Part shown: piece after piece, positions 35,329 through 44,273 of the stretch
Layout of the letters: every line of letters starts with the position of its first letter
How positions within the stretch are numbered: position 1 is the stretch's first letter
Assembly (NCBI GenBank): GCA_035577545.1
Contig: DATLVI010000026.1
Span: forward strand, 1-64,000
Origin: Verrucomicrobiia bacterium
GTDB taxonomy: Bacteria > Verrucomicrobiota > Verrucomicrobiia > Palsa-1439
Length of the DNA: 64,000 nt
Direction: 5' to 3'
Position numbers and translations under genes: made by a program
The notes under the pieces: model-generated
Told to the model about the DNA's origin: nothing
The model's input: only the letters and a program-made list of their open reading frames with translations
Database searches by the model: none

Positions 35329-35877
35329 ATGCGGCTCATGACGGAACCGGCAGTGTCAGAGGAAATATTTGATCTGGTCGATGAGGCGGATCGTGTGATC
35401 GGCTCGGCCCCGCGCTCCGAGGTGCATCGGCGTAAGCTGCGGCATCGGGCCGTCCACGTTCTGCTCTTCAGCGCGCAAGGTAAGCTTTTTGTGCAGAAGC
35501 GCTCTGCTACCAAGGACAGTTTTCCCGGCTGTTATGATTCCAGCGCCTCCGGCCACTTGAATAGCGGGGAGGACTACGATATCTGTGCCAGCCGTGAGAC
35601 GCACGAGGAACTCGGGCTGGTGGTACCCGTCGGGCAGTTCTCCCGTCACTTCAAGGTCGAAGCCTGCGAGCAAACGGGCTGGGAGTTCGTGTGGGTGTAT
35701 AGCGTGGTCACCAACAAGCAACCCCAGATCAATCTGGCGGAGCTCGAATCCGGCGAGTTCTGGACGCCGGAGCACACGCGTTCACTGCTGTTGGCAAATC
35801 CGGGGCAGTTTGCGCCTGGCTTTGTGCGTGTCTTTAGCGAGTTCGATCATCGCGGTCTCTTTCCCCGGAATCCTTAG
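35329..35877 (+). CDS. Nudix hydrolase (YfcD-like)
   Basis: 182 residues from the ATG at 35,329 (an ATG at 35,338 is also possible). The Nudix box is complete: GHLNSGEDYDICASRETHEELG fits G-x5-E-x7-REUxEExG with all metal-binding Glu residues. The N-terminus (EIFDLVDEADRVIG) and a HRAVHVLLF strand are typical of the YfcD/isopentenyl-isomerase-like branch. It hydrolyses some nucleoside diphosphate derivative; the substrate is not predictable. Begins only 29 bases after the terminator T-run. Confidence 0.9.
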   Translation: MRLMTEPAVSEEIFDLVDEADRVIGSAPRSEVHRRKLRHRAVHVLLFSAQGKLFVQKRSATKDSFPGCYDSSASGHLNSGEDYDICASRETHEELGLVVPVGQFSRHFKVEACEQTGWEFVWVYSVVTNKQPQINLAELESGEFWTPEHTRSLLLANPGQFAPGFVRVFSEFDHRGLFPRNP

Positions 35878-35975
35878 CCGCGCCGAAACCGTTGCAAAGA
35901 ACAGCCGTTTTTCGTATACAGATGCGGCACGGTCCGGGCTGGCATGGCTGGCTTCGACCATCACAAAGGAGATTT

Positions 35976-36281
35976 ATGCCGACGGTTGAGTTTTTGAATG
36001 CTGGCAAAAAGGTGGATTGCGGACAGTACGCAAACCTCCGTAAGGCGGCGCTACTTCACGATATTCCCGTTTACAAGGGAATTGACGAAAAGCTCAACTG
36101 CCAGGGTAACGGCCTGTGTGGCACGTGTGTGATGGAGGTTGTGGAGGGTGCCGAGAATCTCTCACCCATGACGCGGCGGGAAAACCTTCGTCTGAAGGGC
36201 CAGCCGGCAAATCGTCGCCTGAGTTGCCAGTGTCAGGTCATGGGCGACATCATCTGCATCACTTCACCCGCTTTGGATTGA
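35976..36281 (+). CDS. Plant/adrenodoxin-type 2Fe-2S ferredoxin
   Basis: 101 residues from the ATG at 35,976, preceded by an AAAGGAG-like ribosome site. LNCQGNGLCGTCVMEV gives C-x5-C-x2-C (the adrenodoxin spacing) and the fourth ligand is in RLSCQCQV near the C-terminus. A small soluble electron carrier. No reductase or oxygenase gene is adjacent, so the partner is unknown. Confidence 0.88.
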   Translation: MPTVEFLNAGKKVDCGQYANLRKAALLHDIPVYKGIDEKLNCQGNGLCGTCVMEVVEGAENLSPMTRRENLRLKGQPANRRLSCQCQVMGDIICITSPALD

Positions 36282-36397
36282 CGGCGCGAACATGGCTTGC
36301 CTCCCATGTGCCCCCCACGGTACAATTGCCACTCTATCGGACCGCGGCAGCGGTCTGGCAGTAAGTCAGCAACGGGAATCGTTTTGAGGGGCGAGTT

Positions 36398-37033
36398 ATG
36401 GATTTGAAGCCAGCGGTTGAATTACGGGAAGTCGCAAAGAACCTCCATGGTTGGTCAAGTTTTCACCCGCAGTGGAAGGTCGATTTCAATAGTTATGCGC
36501 TAAAGACTGCCGAAGGAGTCGTTTTTATTGACCCGTTGAAAGTGGAACCAGCCGTCCTCGAGAAGCTTGAGGCCCTCGGCGAGCCGATTGCCATCCTGCT
36601 TACCAATGCCCACCACGACCGCGAGTCCGATTGGTTTCGCAAGAAGTATGAGGTCCAGGTCTATGCTCACGAGAAGGCGAGGGCCGACTGTGACACCAAG
36701 ATCGATGTACTGCTGATGGACGGCGAGCGGTTGCCGGGCGGGGTAAAGGCAGTGCATCTCCCGGGCTCTTCCGCGAGCGAGACGGCTTATTATGTCAAAG
36801 CGAGCGGCGGCATCGTCCTGGTCGGAGATACTCTGCTCAATCAAGGCGACAAGGGGCTGACATTGTTGCCGGAGACTTATATCGAGGACAGGAAGCAGGC
36901 CCTGAAGTCGCTCCAGCGGCTGCTCGATCTCGATTTTAAAACGATCACGTTTGCCCACGGCAATGCAATCGTGGGAAATGCAAAGAGCGAAATCGCAAAA
37001 TTCCTAAAGAAACCGAAAAAGAAAAGCGTATGA
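36398..37033 (+). CDS. Metallo-beta-lactamase-fold protein with a degenerate metal site
   Basis: 211 residues. The order of blocks follows an MBL-fold hydrolase, but where active enzymes have T-H-x-H-x-D-H this reads T69-N-A-H-H-D-R75: the first and last His are Asn and Arg. The PGH motif is PGS (residue 124). The later Asp (D144 in VGDTLL) and His (H187 in AHGN) remain. It therefore may bind one metal or none and act as a binding protein or use altered chemistry. A basic tail KKPKKKSV ends it. Coupled by ATGA to the 42-residue gene. Confidence 0.75.
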   Translation: MDLKPAVELREVAKNLHGWSSFHPQWKVDFNSYALKTAEGVVFIDPLKVEPAVLEKLEALGEPIAILLTNAHHDRESDWFRKKYEVQVYAHEKARADCDTKIDVLLMDGERLPGGVKAVHLPGSSASETAYYVKASGGIVLVGDTLLNQGDKGLTLLPETYIEDRKQALKSLQRLLDLDFKTITFAHGNAIVGNAKSEIAKFLKKPKKKSV

Positions 37034-37158
37034 GCCAACAATATAATAAAGTTGAGAAACGCCGCCGTCGCACCGCCTACCTCAGGCGATTGAAGGTGCG
37101 GCAAAAGCAAACCAACCCCAAGGCTGCGCGACCAGCCCCCGCTGTCTCCGCCAACTAA
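37030..37158 (+). CDS. Very basic 42-residue protein
   Basis: ATG at 37,030 inside the preceding stop region (ATGA), TAA at 37,156. The first half (SQQYNKVEKRRRRTAYLRR) is dense in Arg and Lys; the second half is Ala/Pro-rich. I recall similar small basic proteins in Verrucomicrobiota genomes but cannot verify that here. Charge suggests binding to RNA, ribosome or DNA. Tight coupling to the MBL-fold gene supports it being a real gene. Confidence 0.6.
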   Translation: MSQQYNKVEKRRRRTAYLRRLKVRQKQTNPKAARPAPAVSAN

Positions 37159-37174
37159 TCGGTACCGGTCCTGC

Positions 37175-38188
37175 CTACGTGACCGGAGCAAGACCGTAGT
37201 TACGGGCGTGGAGTTCGGCCAGGGTGCCCAACTCCGATGGGGTCAGGGGGGGCGTGTCGGACGCCGCCGCGAATTCACGGAGTTGCTGCTCGTTGTAGAT
37301 GTTGGGCAGCACCGAACAAATGCTGGGCTCCGCGAGGATGAACTGGATCGCTGCCTGGCTCAACGTGCGCCCCGTTTCCTGGGTGAGGAACGAAATCTGT
37401 TCGACCTTCTTTAGCCCATCCAGCAACCAGGCTTTCCGTTTTTCGTCGTCGGCCACGCGGAAGGTTCGATGGTCGTCTTTGCTGAACGTGGTCTTCTCGG
37501 AATAATTGCCTTCCAACAATCCCGAGCAATGCGGCACGCGCGTAAAGACGTTCAAGTCGCACTCGCTGGCCACGGGGAAAAGTGGTTCGCCGATCATCCG
37601 TTCGAACAGATTGAAAATGATCTGGACGTGCGCCCCGCGCTCCCGCAACGCCGCAACGCCCTCCGCTATCTGGCGGCGGTCGATTGCCGGACCTAACGCC
37701 ACGCCAAACGCTAGAATTTTGCCGGCGTCGCGCAATCCCCGCAGGGTGTCGAATAATTCGTCGTTACGGATCGTTTCGATGCGTGGGTTGTGGAGTTGGT
37801 AGAAATCAATATGGTCGGTCTTCAGGCGTTCCAGGCTCCGATCGCAGGCCGTGCGGACAAAGTCAGGTGACCAATTGTGGGGACGCTCGCGTTGCCCGGG
37901 CTGCACGCCAGGATGATTGTAAAAGTCGTAACCGAACTTCGTGGCGATGATGATCTCATGACGTCGTCCCTCAAAAGCCCGGGCCAGTACCACTTCACCT
38001 TTGCCGTCGCCGTACACGTCTGCCGTATCGAAAAAATTGATGCCGTAATCAAGCGCCTGGCGCATTAAGCGAACGCCCGTGTCGTAATCCTCGTCGGGCA
38101 CGCCCCACATCTTCGTGCCGACCGTCCAAACGCCAAAACCGACCTCGGAAACGTTGCAAGATGTGCCTTTTAGCATGCGATATTTCAT
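37175..38188 (-). CDS. Aldo/keto reductase
   Basis: 337 residues from the ATG at 38,188. The catalytic tetrad is visible: D54 and Y59 in [13 protein letters not shown]84 in [11 protein letters not shown] and H133 in [13 protein letters not shown]-barrel NAD(P)H-dependent reductase of the YajO/AKR11-13-like group. Convergent with the 42-residue gene. No operon partners point to a substrate. Confidence 0.93.
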   Translation of the reverse strand: MKYRMLKGTSCNVSEVGFGVWTVGTKMWGVPDEDYDTGVRLMRQALDYGINFFDTADVYGDGKGEVVLARAFEGRRHEIIIATKFGYDFYNHPGVQPGQRERPHNWSPDFVRTACDRSLERLKTDHIDFYQLHNPRIETIRNDELFDTLRGLRDAGKILAFGVALGPAIDRRQIAEGVAALRERGAHVQIIFNLFERMIGEPLFPVASECDLNVFTRVPHCSGLLEGNYSEKTTFSKDDHRTFRVADDEKRKAWLLDGLKKVEQISFLTQETGRTLSQAAIQFILAEPSICSVLPNIYNEQQLREFAAASDTPPLTPSELGTLAELHARNYGLAPVT

Positions 38189-38301
38189 AATGAATCCATG
38201 TGACCGGTACATGTGGATTTTACCGGGACAGGGAGCCCCCGGCGAGCCGAAACGGATGCGCGCCCGCCGGTACCAGGCATTTTATGGCTCGGCGAACTTG
38301 A

Positions 38302-38760
38302 TTAGCGGGTTGGCGGGGACGGAGCGGCGGGTGTGGGCTGAGCGACACCGGGCTGGATGCCGGCACCACCGGGCGTTGCTTGTTGTCCTTGTGTGAACGC
38401 GCGTTGCCAGTATTCATCGGGGTACGTCACCCGCGGGATGCTGCTCCAGAAGCCGTTGATGACCGGGCCTTGCGGGGTGCGGTAAATCCATGATTCACCG
38501 CTGCGGCTGTCGATGAGAAACAACGCTGCACCGCGATCCGATTCGTTGGCGACGACGATTTGAAATCGACCGGAGCCGCCCGCCTGGTCAAGTTTCTCCT
38601 CGATGCGGCCCAGACGTTCCTGTGTCTTACTGACCTGATCTTGGGTCTTGCCGGCTTGTTGCTCGATAGAGTCGAGCTTGGAACAGGAGGTGGTTAGTAG
38701 CAGAGCCAATACGACGACCGAATACGGGACAATGATCAGGCCAAAGGCGCGATTATTCAT
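38302..38760 (-). CDS. Small lipoprotein with coiled coil
   Basis: 152 residues from the ATG at 38,760. A hydrophobic signal (residues 8-24) ends in LLTTSC with the lipid-accepting Cys at residue 26, then KLDSIEQQAGKTQDQVSKTQERLGRIEEKL forms a ~35-residue coiled coil. A small domain follows (FQIVVANESDRGAALFLIDSRSGESWIYR) and then a Pro/Gly tail. Membrane-tethered envelope protein of unknown function. A TTGACA/TTACAA promoter lies 60-90 bases upstream. Confidence 0.72.
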   Translation of the reverse strand: MNNRAFGLIIVPYSVVVLALLLTTSCSKLDSIEQQAGKTQDQVSKTQERLGRIEEKLDQAGGSGRFQIVVANESDRGAALFLIDSRSGESWIYRTPQGPVINGFWSSIPRVTYPDEYWQRAFTQGQQATPGGAGIQPGVAQPTPAAPSPPTR

Positions 38761-38818
38761 GTCAACATTCTCCGGTCCCTCTCTGCGAGCGAGACGACGC
38801 CGAACGGAATGTCGTTCT

Positions 38819-38847
38819 TTGTAACAGCGCCGCCCGGGAACTGTCAA
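38819..38847 (-). promoter_or_regulatory. Candidate sigma-70 promoter of the lipoprotein gene
   Basis: On the minus strand TTGACA (38,847-38,842), 17-base spacer, TTACAA (38,824-38,819). About 50 bases of leader before the ATG at 38,760. Confidence 0.5.
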
Positions 38848-38893
38848 GCGAGGGGATTTCCGGGTGGACACACCAGGATGGATGCGCTAAGTA

Positions 38894-39490
38894 ATGGTCG
38901 GCATGCAAGTGAGTTCCAACATCGCGTTTAAGGAATGGGCTGTCGTTGTGGATGTGCTGGGCCGGGGAGAGCAGATTCTAATCCTTCGCAAGGGCGGGAT
39001 CCGCGAGCAACGCGGTGAGTTTCATCCCGACCACCGTGAATTTTGGCTATTTCCGACACAGTACCACGAGGCCGAGCGCTCCGTCATCCCGTCGAAGCGC
39101 CCTGTTTTGCGCGATTTGGCTGCTGTCGCACCTCGGGACTTCGTGGATATCGAATACTACGTCGTAGCCGACTTGGTTTTGGCGATCACGGATGCTGAGA
39201 GCGTCAAACGTCTGCAGGGCCGGCATATCTGGAGTGAGCAGGTCCTCCACGAGCGCTTTCAATTCGGGCGCCAGGCGGGACTGCACGCCTTGTTGACCCG
39301 CGTGTACCGGCGGCCTGCGCCGGAGCGTTTTGCATTGCACGAGTCCTATGGCGGCTGCAAAAGCTGGGTCGAACTCGAACGCGGGTTGTCCACAGAAGAC
39401 TTGACGCCGGTGCTCGGGGATGCTGAATATAGCCTGCAGCGGGAAGGAATTGTGGAACTGTTATCGGATCATGCCCTTGCTCATCCATAA
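38894..39490 (+). CDS. DUF1802 family protein
   Basis: 198 residues. FKEWAVVVDVLGRGEQILILRKGGI at the start and EFWLFPTQYHEAE are the blocks I know from DUF1802 proteins. No signal peptide or membrane helix; cytosolic. Function unknown. It overlaps the following FHA gene by 20 bases, so the two are probably translated together. Confidence 0.8.
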   Translation: MVGMQVSSNIAFKEWAVVVDVLGRGEQILILRKGGIREQRGEFHPDHREFWLFPTQYHEAERSVIPSKRPVLRDLAAVAPRDFVDIEYYVVADLVLAITDAESVKRLQGRHIWSEQVLHERFQFGRQAGLHALLTRVYRRPAPERFALHESYGGCKSWVELERGLSTEDLTPVLGDAEYSLQREGIVELLSDHALAHP

Positions 39491-39917
39491 ACGGCCTGAT
39501 GGCACTGAGAAAAGTCTCGAGTTCGCTAGCAAACCTCTCATTGTCGGTCGCCTCCCGGAGTCGGAGATCTCCGTCCGCGACGCGTTTATCTCCCGGGTGC
39601 ACTGTGGGATCAGTTACGTCAACGGTCAATTTACTCTCAAAGATCTGGGTTCGACCAACGGCACCTACCGCAACGGCGCCCGGGTCTTCGAGTGCGCGCT
39701 CGCTCCGTCTGACAAAATCCAGGTCGGAAACACAACGATTGTTTTTGAGGTCGACACCAAAAGCGGCGACGCAATCTTGCGCCAGGTTCCCCAGATGGTG
39801 GCCCCTCCGTCAACTCTCGGCGGGTCCACCCCACCGCGTCCCGACCTCCGGCAGGTCACGGTCCCGGTCAAGGAGCCGCTGATCAAACCTTCACCGCCGA
39901 CCCTCCGTCCCAAGTAA
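39471..39917 (+). CDS. FHA-domain protein
   Basis: 148 residues from the ATG at 39,471. The FHA core is complete: LIVGR (G26-R27), SRVH (S41, R42, H44), LKDLGSTNGT (58-65) and NG (68-69). These residues bind a phosphothreonine peptide. The ~50-residue tail is Pro-rich and disordered. No kinase gene is nearby. Overlaps DUF1802 upstream. Confidence 0.9.
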   Translation: MPLLIHKRPDGTEKSLEFASKPLIVGRLPESEISVRDAFISRVHCGISYVNGQFTLKDLGSTNGTYRNGARVFECALAPSDKIQVGNTTIVFEVDTKSGDAILRQVPQMVAPPSTLGGSTPPRPDLRQVTVPVKEPLIKPSPPTLRPK

Positions 39918-39934
39918 TCCGAGCAGGGCGCCTT

Positions 39935-40390
39935 ATGAATGTGGCGCGCAAATCTATCCTCCCAATTCTCGGGGCCGCCGTGCTTTTGTTCACGTCAGCA
40001 ACCCGGGCCAGATCGCAGGAAGTAACGAATCAGGTTAAGTCGTCTGCGGAAGCCGCCCGGGAAGAAGCCCGGCTGCGACGCGCCAAGATGCCCATCGCAA
40101 AGGGTGCAATCAAAGAGATCGATTTGCTGCGCCACCAGATCAAGCTCACAACCGAGGACGGCCCGAGGACGTTCACTTATACGAGCCGGACTTACATCTT
40201 TCGCGACAAGGAAAAGATTACCGCGGACAACTTGAAGATCGGCGAGGTCATTGCCTTGCGTTTTAACACGGACAAGGATGGCAATGTGCTCGTACAGCGC
40301 ATCAAAGCCCGTACGCCTTCCGAGCTCATGGAGCCGCCTTCTTCCGGCCCTGCCGGAACGACGAACGTCCCGGCTGTGAACCCACCATGA
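39935..40390 (+). CDS. Small secreted protein, beta-barrel (DUF5666-like) domain
   Basis: 151 residues. A signal peptide (residues 1-27, ending ARS) is followed by a charged helical stretch and a domain reading KGAIKEIDLLRHQIKLTT...TFTYTSRTYIF...LKIGEVIALRF...GNVLVQRIKAR. The pattern (ID..., I-K, T, K-x-G-E, G, A-x-R-I) is that of small OB-like repeats called DUF5666. The protein at 46,457 has the same pattern. Function unknown. Coupled by ATGA to the DJ-1 gene. Confidence 0.6.
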   Translation: MNVARKSILPILGAAVLLFTSATRARSQEVTNQVKSSAEAAREEARLRRAKMPIAKGAIKEIDLLRHQIKLTTEDGPRTFTYTSRTYIFRDKEKITADNLKIGEVIALRFNTDKDGNVLVQRIKARTPSELMEPPSSGPAGTTNVPAVNPP

Positions 40391-40941
40391 AGAAAGTCCT
40401 GGTTCCTCTGGCGCCCGGCTTCGAGGAAATCGAGGCAATCACGGTGATTGACATCCTGCGGCGGGCCGGCGTTGAAGTGACAGTAGCCGGTACACAGTCC
40501 GGTCCGATTGAGGCTTCCCGCAAAACCAAACACATTCCCGATTGCGCGCTCGCTGACGTCCATGCGGAGGATTTCGACATGCTCGTCCTGCCCGGTGGCC
40601 AGCCCGGTGCCACCAGTCTCCGCAACGACGCCCGCCTGCGACAAATCGTCGAAACGTTACGGGCAGGGGACCGCTACCTTGCCGCTATCTGCGCCGCCCC
40701 GATTGTTCTTTCCACGCAGGGCATCCTGAAAGATCGCACCGCCACGAGCCATCCCACCGTCCGTGCCGAGGTCGCGGCGGGTGCGAAGGATGTTTCTGAC
40801 CAACGCGTCCTTGTCGACGGTCCCATCATCACCAGCCAGGCCGCCGGCACGGCCATGGAGTTCGCATTCAAACTTGTCGACATCCTCTGTGGGCCGGACA
40901 AGGTCGTCGAAGTCAATCGCGGCGTCCTCGCCCGACTTTGA
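40387..40941 (+). CDS. DJ-1/PfpI family protein (YajL-like)
   Basis: 184 residues. VLVPLAPGFEEIEAITVIDILRRAGV is the DJ-1 start with the acidic partner Glu, and YLAAICAAPIVL holds the nucleophilic Cys at residue 102. DJ-1 subgroup members have been described as glyoxalases or deglycases and as redox-protective proteins, with debated activity. Cytosolic, about family length. ATGA overlap with the secreted-protein gene. Confidence 0.92.
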   Translation: MKKVLVPLAPGFEEIEAITVIDILRRAGVEVTVAGTQSGPIEASRKTKHIPDCALADVHAEDFDMLVLPGGQPGATSLRNDARLRQIVETLRAGDRYLAAICAAPIVLSTQGILKDRTATSHPTVRAEVAAGAKDVSDQRVLVDGPIITSQAAGTAMEFAFKLVDILCGPDKVVEVNRGVLARL

Positions 40942-40999
40942 AGATTGCCGCTGTGTTGCAATTCCCACCCCAGACAGTAGAATCCAAGCCGGTGGCTGG

Positions 41000-41788
41000 G
41001 TGAACCGGAGAAGCATAATCGCAATCGCTCTCACCGTCGCTGGATCGGACAGCGGTGGGGGCGCCGGTATTCAAGCTGACCTGAAAACCTTCCAGGCGCA
41101 TGGCGTCTTCGGCACCAGCGCAATCACCTGCATCACCGCGCAGAATCCCGATCGTGTCAGCACAGTGCGGGCTCTCACACCAGGCCTTGTTACCGAGCAG
41201 ATGGATCGCGTCTTCGAAGCATTCCCCATCGGCGCGGCGAAGACCGGAATGTTATATGACGCAGCGATTATCCAGGCCGTCACGCATGGTTTTGCACGCC
41301 ACAAATTCCACAAAGTTGTTGTCGACCCCGTGATGGTGGCGGGCAGCGGTGCACGATTGCTCAAGGATGATGCGATCACGGCGCTGGTAACGAAACTATT
41401 CCCACGCGCTGCGGTCGTAACTCCCAATCTCGCGGAAGCCGAGGTGCTGGCGAAAAAGTCCATTCGCACGGTCGGCGAACTGCGCGCGACGGCGCGTTTG
41501 TTGGCGGAGAAATTTGGCGTGCCGTTTCTCGTGAAAGGAGGGCACCTGCACGACGGGAAACAGGCGGTCGATGTGCTCTTCGACGGCAAACGCTTCCATG
41601 AATACCGCGCGACAAGAGTGGCGAATATCACGAGCCACGGCACGGGCTGTGCCTTCTCAGCCGCTATCACGGCGAATCTTGCCCTCGGTTGGACTTTGCC
41701 GGAATCCATCGCTCGGGCAAAACGATTTATCACGAGTGCCATTCGTGGCGCGCGAAAAATTAGGTCTTACTCCGTGTTGAGAATATGA
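41000..41788 (+). CDS. thiD: Hydroxymethylpyrimidine/phosphomethylpyrimidine kinase
   Basis: 262 residues from the GTG at 41,000 (VNRRSIIAIALTVAGSDSGG). AGSDSGGGAGIQADLKTF is the substrate-binding start and SHGTGCAFSAAITANLALG the ribokinase-fold anion hole with the catalytic Cys/Asp region. It phosphorylates HMP and HMP-P in thiamine synthesis. No other thi gene or TPP riboswitch is seen here. Coupled by ATGA to comEC. Confidence 0.93.
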   Translation: MNRRSIIAIALTVAGSDSGGGAGIQADLKTFQAHGVFGTSAITCITAQNPDRVSTVRALTPGLVTEQMDRVFEAFPIGAAKTGMLYDAAIIQAVTHGFARHKFHKVVVDPVMVAGSGARLLKDDAITALVTKLFPRAAVVTPNLAEAEVLAKKSIRTVGELRATARLLAEKFGVPFLVKGGHLHDGKQAVDVLFDGKRFHEYRATRVANITSHGTGCAFSAAITANLALGWTLPESIARAKRFITSAIRGARKIRSYSVLRI

Positions 41789-44208
41789 AACGACCGCTTA
41801 CCGGCCTCGTGGTCGCGTATGCCGCGGGGATATGGGTCGGATCGCTGGTGGCCTGGCCATCGGTGATATTGTTCGCTGTGGCGGCGGCATTCCTCGCCGC
41901 TTTTTTGTTCCTGCAGCGAACGCGCTTCAGTCTTGCGGTACTGTTGGGGGCAGTTCTCATGGCCGGGGCCTGCGCTTACCGCGAGGCCGCGACAATTTCC
42001 TCACCCAACGACATCACGCGTTTGCTCGAACAACGTGATCAGAATGTCCAGTTGCAAGGCATCATCGTCAGCGATACGGGTTATCGCGCCGTGCCCCTGA
42101 ATGAAGACGACGCCGAGCGGGAGCGCTTCGAGCTCGAACTGACCGCTGTGGAACACTATGGCCAGTGGCAGCCAGCTATCGGTCGCATCCTTGTGTTCGT
42201 CAGCGAAACGCGAGACGCAGAACCTCTGCGCTACGGCGATCGCATCACGTTCTCGGCCATCCTGCGCGTGCCACCGCCCATGCGGAATCCGGGCGCGTTT
42301 GACTGGCGGACCTGGCTGGAGCGAAAGGGAATTTATTTCACGGCTACGATTCGGAAGGTCGATCTGATCCACGTTGAAGCCCACAACCAGGGCAATCCCG
42401 TGATCGCCCTGTCGCTGCGGTTGAGTGAATATCTTGAACACGTCCTGCGGCTTGGGCTTGAAAACGAACCGCAGCTCACAGGTGCGTTGGCCGGTATGGT
42501 GCTGGGAAAGCGGTCGGAAATTCCGACGGAGACTTATGCTGACTTCCAAAGGACAGGAGTGTTCCATGTCTTCGCGATCAACGGGCTGCATGTCGGATTG
42601 GTGACGGCGGTGGTACTGATCGCGCTGCGTTTGGCCCGGATTCCACGGCGTTGGTGTGCGGTGGCGGCCGTGCCGCTGTTGATTCTCTACGTGTTCGCCA
42701 CGGGCGCGCATCCTGGCGCGCTGCGCGCGTTGGTGATGGCCTGCGTATGGTTGATTGGTTTGATGCTGGTAAGACCCGCGGATTCCTTGAACAGTCTGGC
42801 CGCGGCAGCGCTCGTAATCCTTGTTTGGGCCCCCACACAACTCATGGATGGCGGATTCATCCTGTCGTTTTCTGTAGTATTGGCGATTGTGACATTGACG
42901 CCGCGCATCGAGGCGTTGTTGGTGTCGCGGGTTGCGCCGGATCCATTCTTGCCGCGGCAATTCGTTTCGGACTGGCGGACGAAGCTGTCAGGTGCGTTGC
43001 ACCGCATCATCCAACTGCTGAGTTGTTCCATCGCGGCGTGGTTGGGGTTGCTTCCGCTGATGGCGACCTACTTTCATTTGTTCACGCCGGTTAGCATCGC
43101 GGCTAATTTGCTGGTCATCCCTTTGCTGGGATGCATTCTCGCGTTGGGTTTGTTGGCCGCGCTGGCGCATATCGTTTCGGCGTGGTTGACGGTGACATTG
43201 AACAATGCGAACGGTTTTCTCCTCAGCATCATGATCCGCGGCGTTGAATGGCTCGGTCGCTTGCCCTTCGGTCACTGTTTTGTGCAGGCCCCGCCCCTCT
43301 GGCTAGTCTGGGCGTATTACGGACTCGCCATTCTCCTGTTGAGTAAACGGATAACAGCGCCACGACGGGGACTGGCTGCGGCGCTGGCGGTGCCGACCGT
43401 GGGTTTGGCGTTGTTCCTGAGCGGTGGCCACACCGATAAAGTTGAACTCACAGTTTTGTCGTTGAACGACGGTATGTCCGTCTTCATTGACGCGCCCGGC
43501 GAGCGTACCGACATGCTGGTCGACGGGGGTGGTGGTTGGAGCGGCGCGCACATCGTAATCCCGTTTCTCCGTGCCCAAGGAGTGAATCAACTTGCTGCGA
43601 CCGTCCTTACCCGTGGTGACAAGGCGCATGCTGCCGGATTGGACACTGTCGCCGGTGAGGTCCCCATCCGCGAGGCGATCTACAGCGGAATCGCCTCGCG
43701 CTCAAAGTACTACCCCGAGTGGCTCGACGAGATGAAGGCGCATAAAATCCCTTTGCGCGCGGTCAAAGCGGGAGACGACCTGAGCGCCACGCCCGATGTG
43801 CATATTCGAGTGCTGAATCCGCCGCCCGGCATTGCGGCCAGCCGCAGCGAAGACAATGCGCTCGTGCTGGCGGTAGAATTCGGACCAACGCGCATCCTCT
43901 TGATGTCCGATGTCGGTGAGACCGTGGAGAAACGGCTCCTGAAAGAGTTCAGGGATCTGCATGCGCAGGTCATCGTGAAAGGCCAGCACGGCACCGAATC
44001 GTCGTGCACCGCCGAATTCCTTGATGCCGTACACCCGGACGCGGTGGTGCAAGTAGTCAACCTGAACGACAGCCACCGCTATCTCGAACCAAATCTGCGC
44101 GACCGTCTCGCGGAACGCAAGATCGCCCTTATTCGCAGCGATGACAGCGGCGCGGTCACAATTCAGATCAGCCGTGACAAGTACCAGATTCATACGTTTC
44201 TCAAGTGA
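41785..44208 (+). CDS. comEC: ComEC/Rec2-family DNA uptake channel protein
   Basis: 807 residues. Two or three N-terminal helices, a DUF4131 OB-like domain (~80-200), the Competence domain with GVFHVFAINGLHVGLVTAVV (~250-280) and further helices to ~540, then a C-terminal MBL-fold domain (~550-807). In that domain the usual T-H-x-D-x-D-H is T609-R-G-D-K-A-H615 and the later HHG is Q734-H-G, so three of the expected ligands are changed while D612, H615, D709 and H735 remain. It should form the inner-membrane channel for single-stranded DNA; its nuclease role is doubtful. Confidence 0.9.
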   Translation: MKRPLTGLVVAYAAGIWVGSLVAWPSVILFAVAAAFLAAFLFLQRTRFSLAVLLGAVLMAGACAYREAATISSPNDITRLLEQRDQNVQLQGIIVSDTGYRAVPLNEDDAERERFELELTAVEHYGQWQPAIGRILVFVSETRDAEPLRYGDRITFSAILRVPPPMRNPGAFDWRTWLERKGIYFTATIRKVDLIHVEAHNQGNPVIALSLRLSEYLEHVLRLGLENEPQLTGALAGMVLGKRSEIPTETYADFQRTGVFHVFAINGLHVGLVTAVVLIALRLARIPRRWCAVAAVPLLILYVFATGAHPGALRALVMACVWLIGLMLVRPADSLNSLAAAALVILVWAPTQLMDGGFILSFSVVLAIVTLTPRIEALLVSRVAPDPFLPRQFVSDWRTKLSGALHRIIQLLSCSIAAWLGLLPLMATYFHLFTPVSIAANLLVIPLLGCILALGLLAALAHIVSAWLTVTLNNANGFLLSIMIRGVEWLGRLPFGHCFVQAPPLWLVWAYYGLAILLLSKRITAPRRGLAAALAVPTVGLALFLSGGHTDKVELTVLSLNDGMSVFIDAPGERTDMLVDGGGGWSGAHIVIPFLRAQGVNQLAATVLTRGDKAHAAGLDTVAGEVPIREAIYSGIASRSKYYPEWLDEMKAHKIPLRAVKAGDDLSATPDVHIRVLNPPPGIAASRSEDNALVLAVEFGPTRILLMSDVGETVEKRLLKEFRDLHAQVIVKGQHGTESSCTAEFLDAVHPDAVVQVVNLNDSHRYLEPNLRDRLAERKIALIRSDDSGAVTIQISRDKYQIHTFLK

Positions 44209-44273
44209 GACCGCTGGCCGTCTGAGGATTCTGACTTGTCTGGCCAACCGGGCCTCGCCATACTGCGCGGGTC

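Noticed and set aside
36340-36355. Inverted repeat GACCGC-GGCA-GCGGTC before the MBL-fold gene
   Set aside because: Six-bp stem without a T run or promoter context; likely by chance in GC-rich DNA.
42001-42960. 319-codon open frame antisense to comEC
   Set aside because: Gln/Arg/His-rich, no protein-like pattern; the plus-strand gene has clear conserved blocks.
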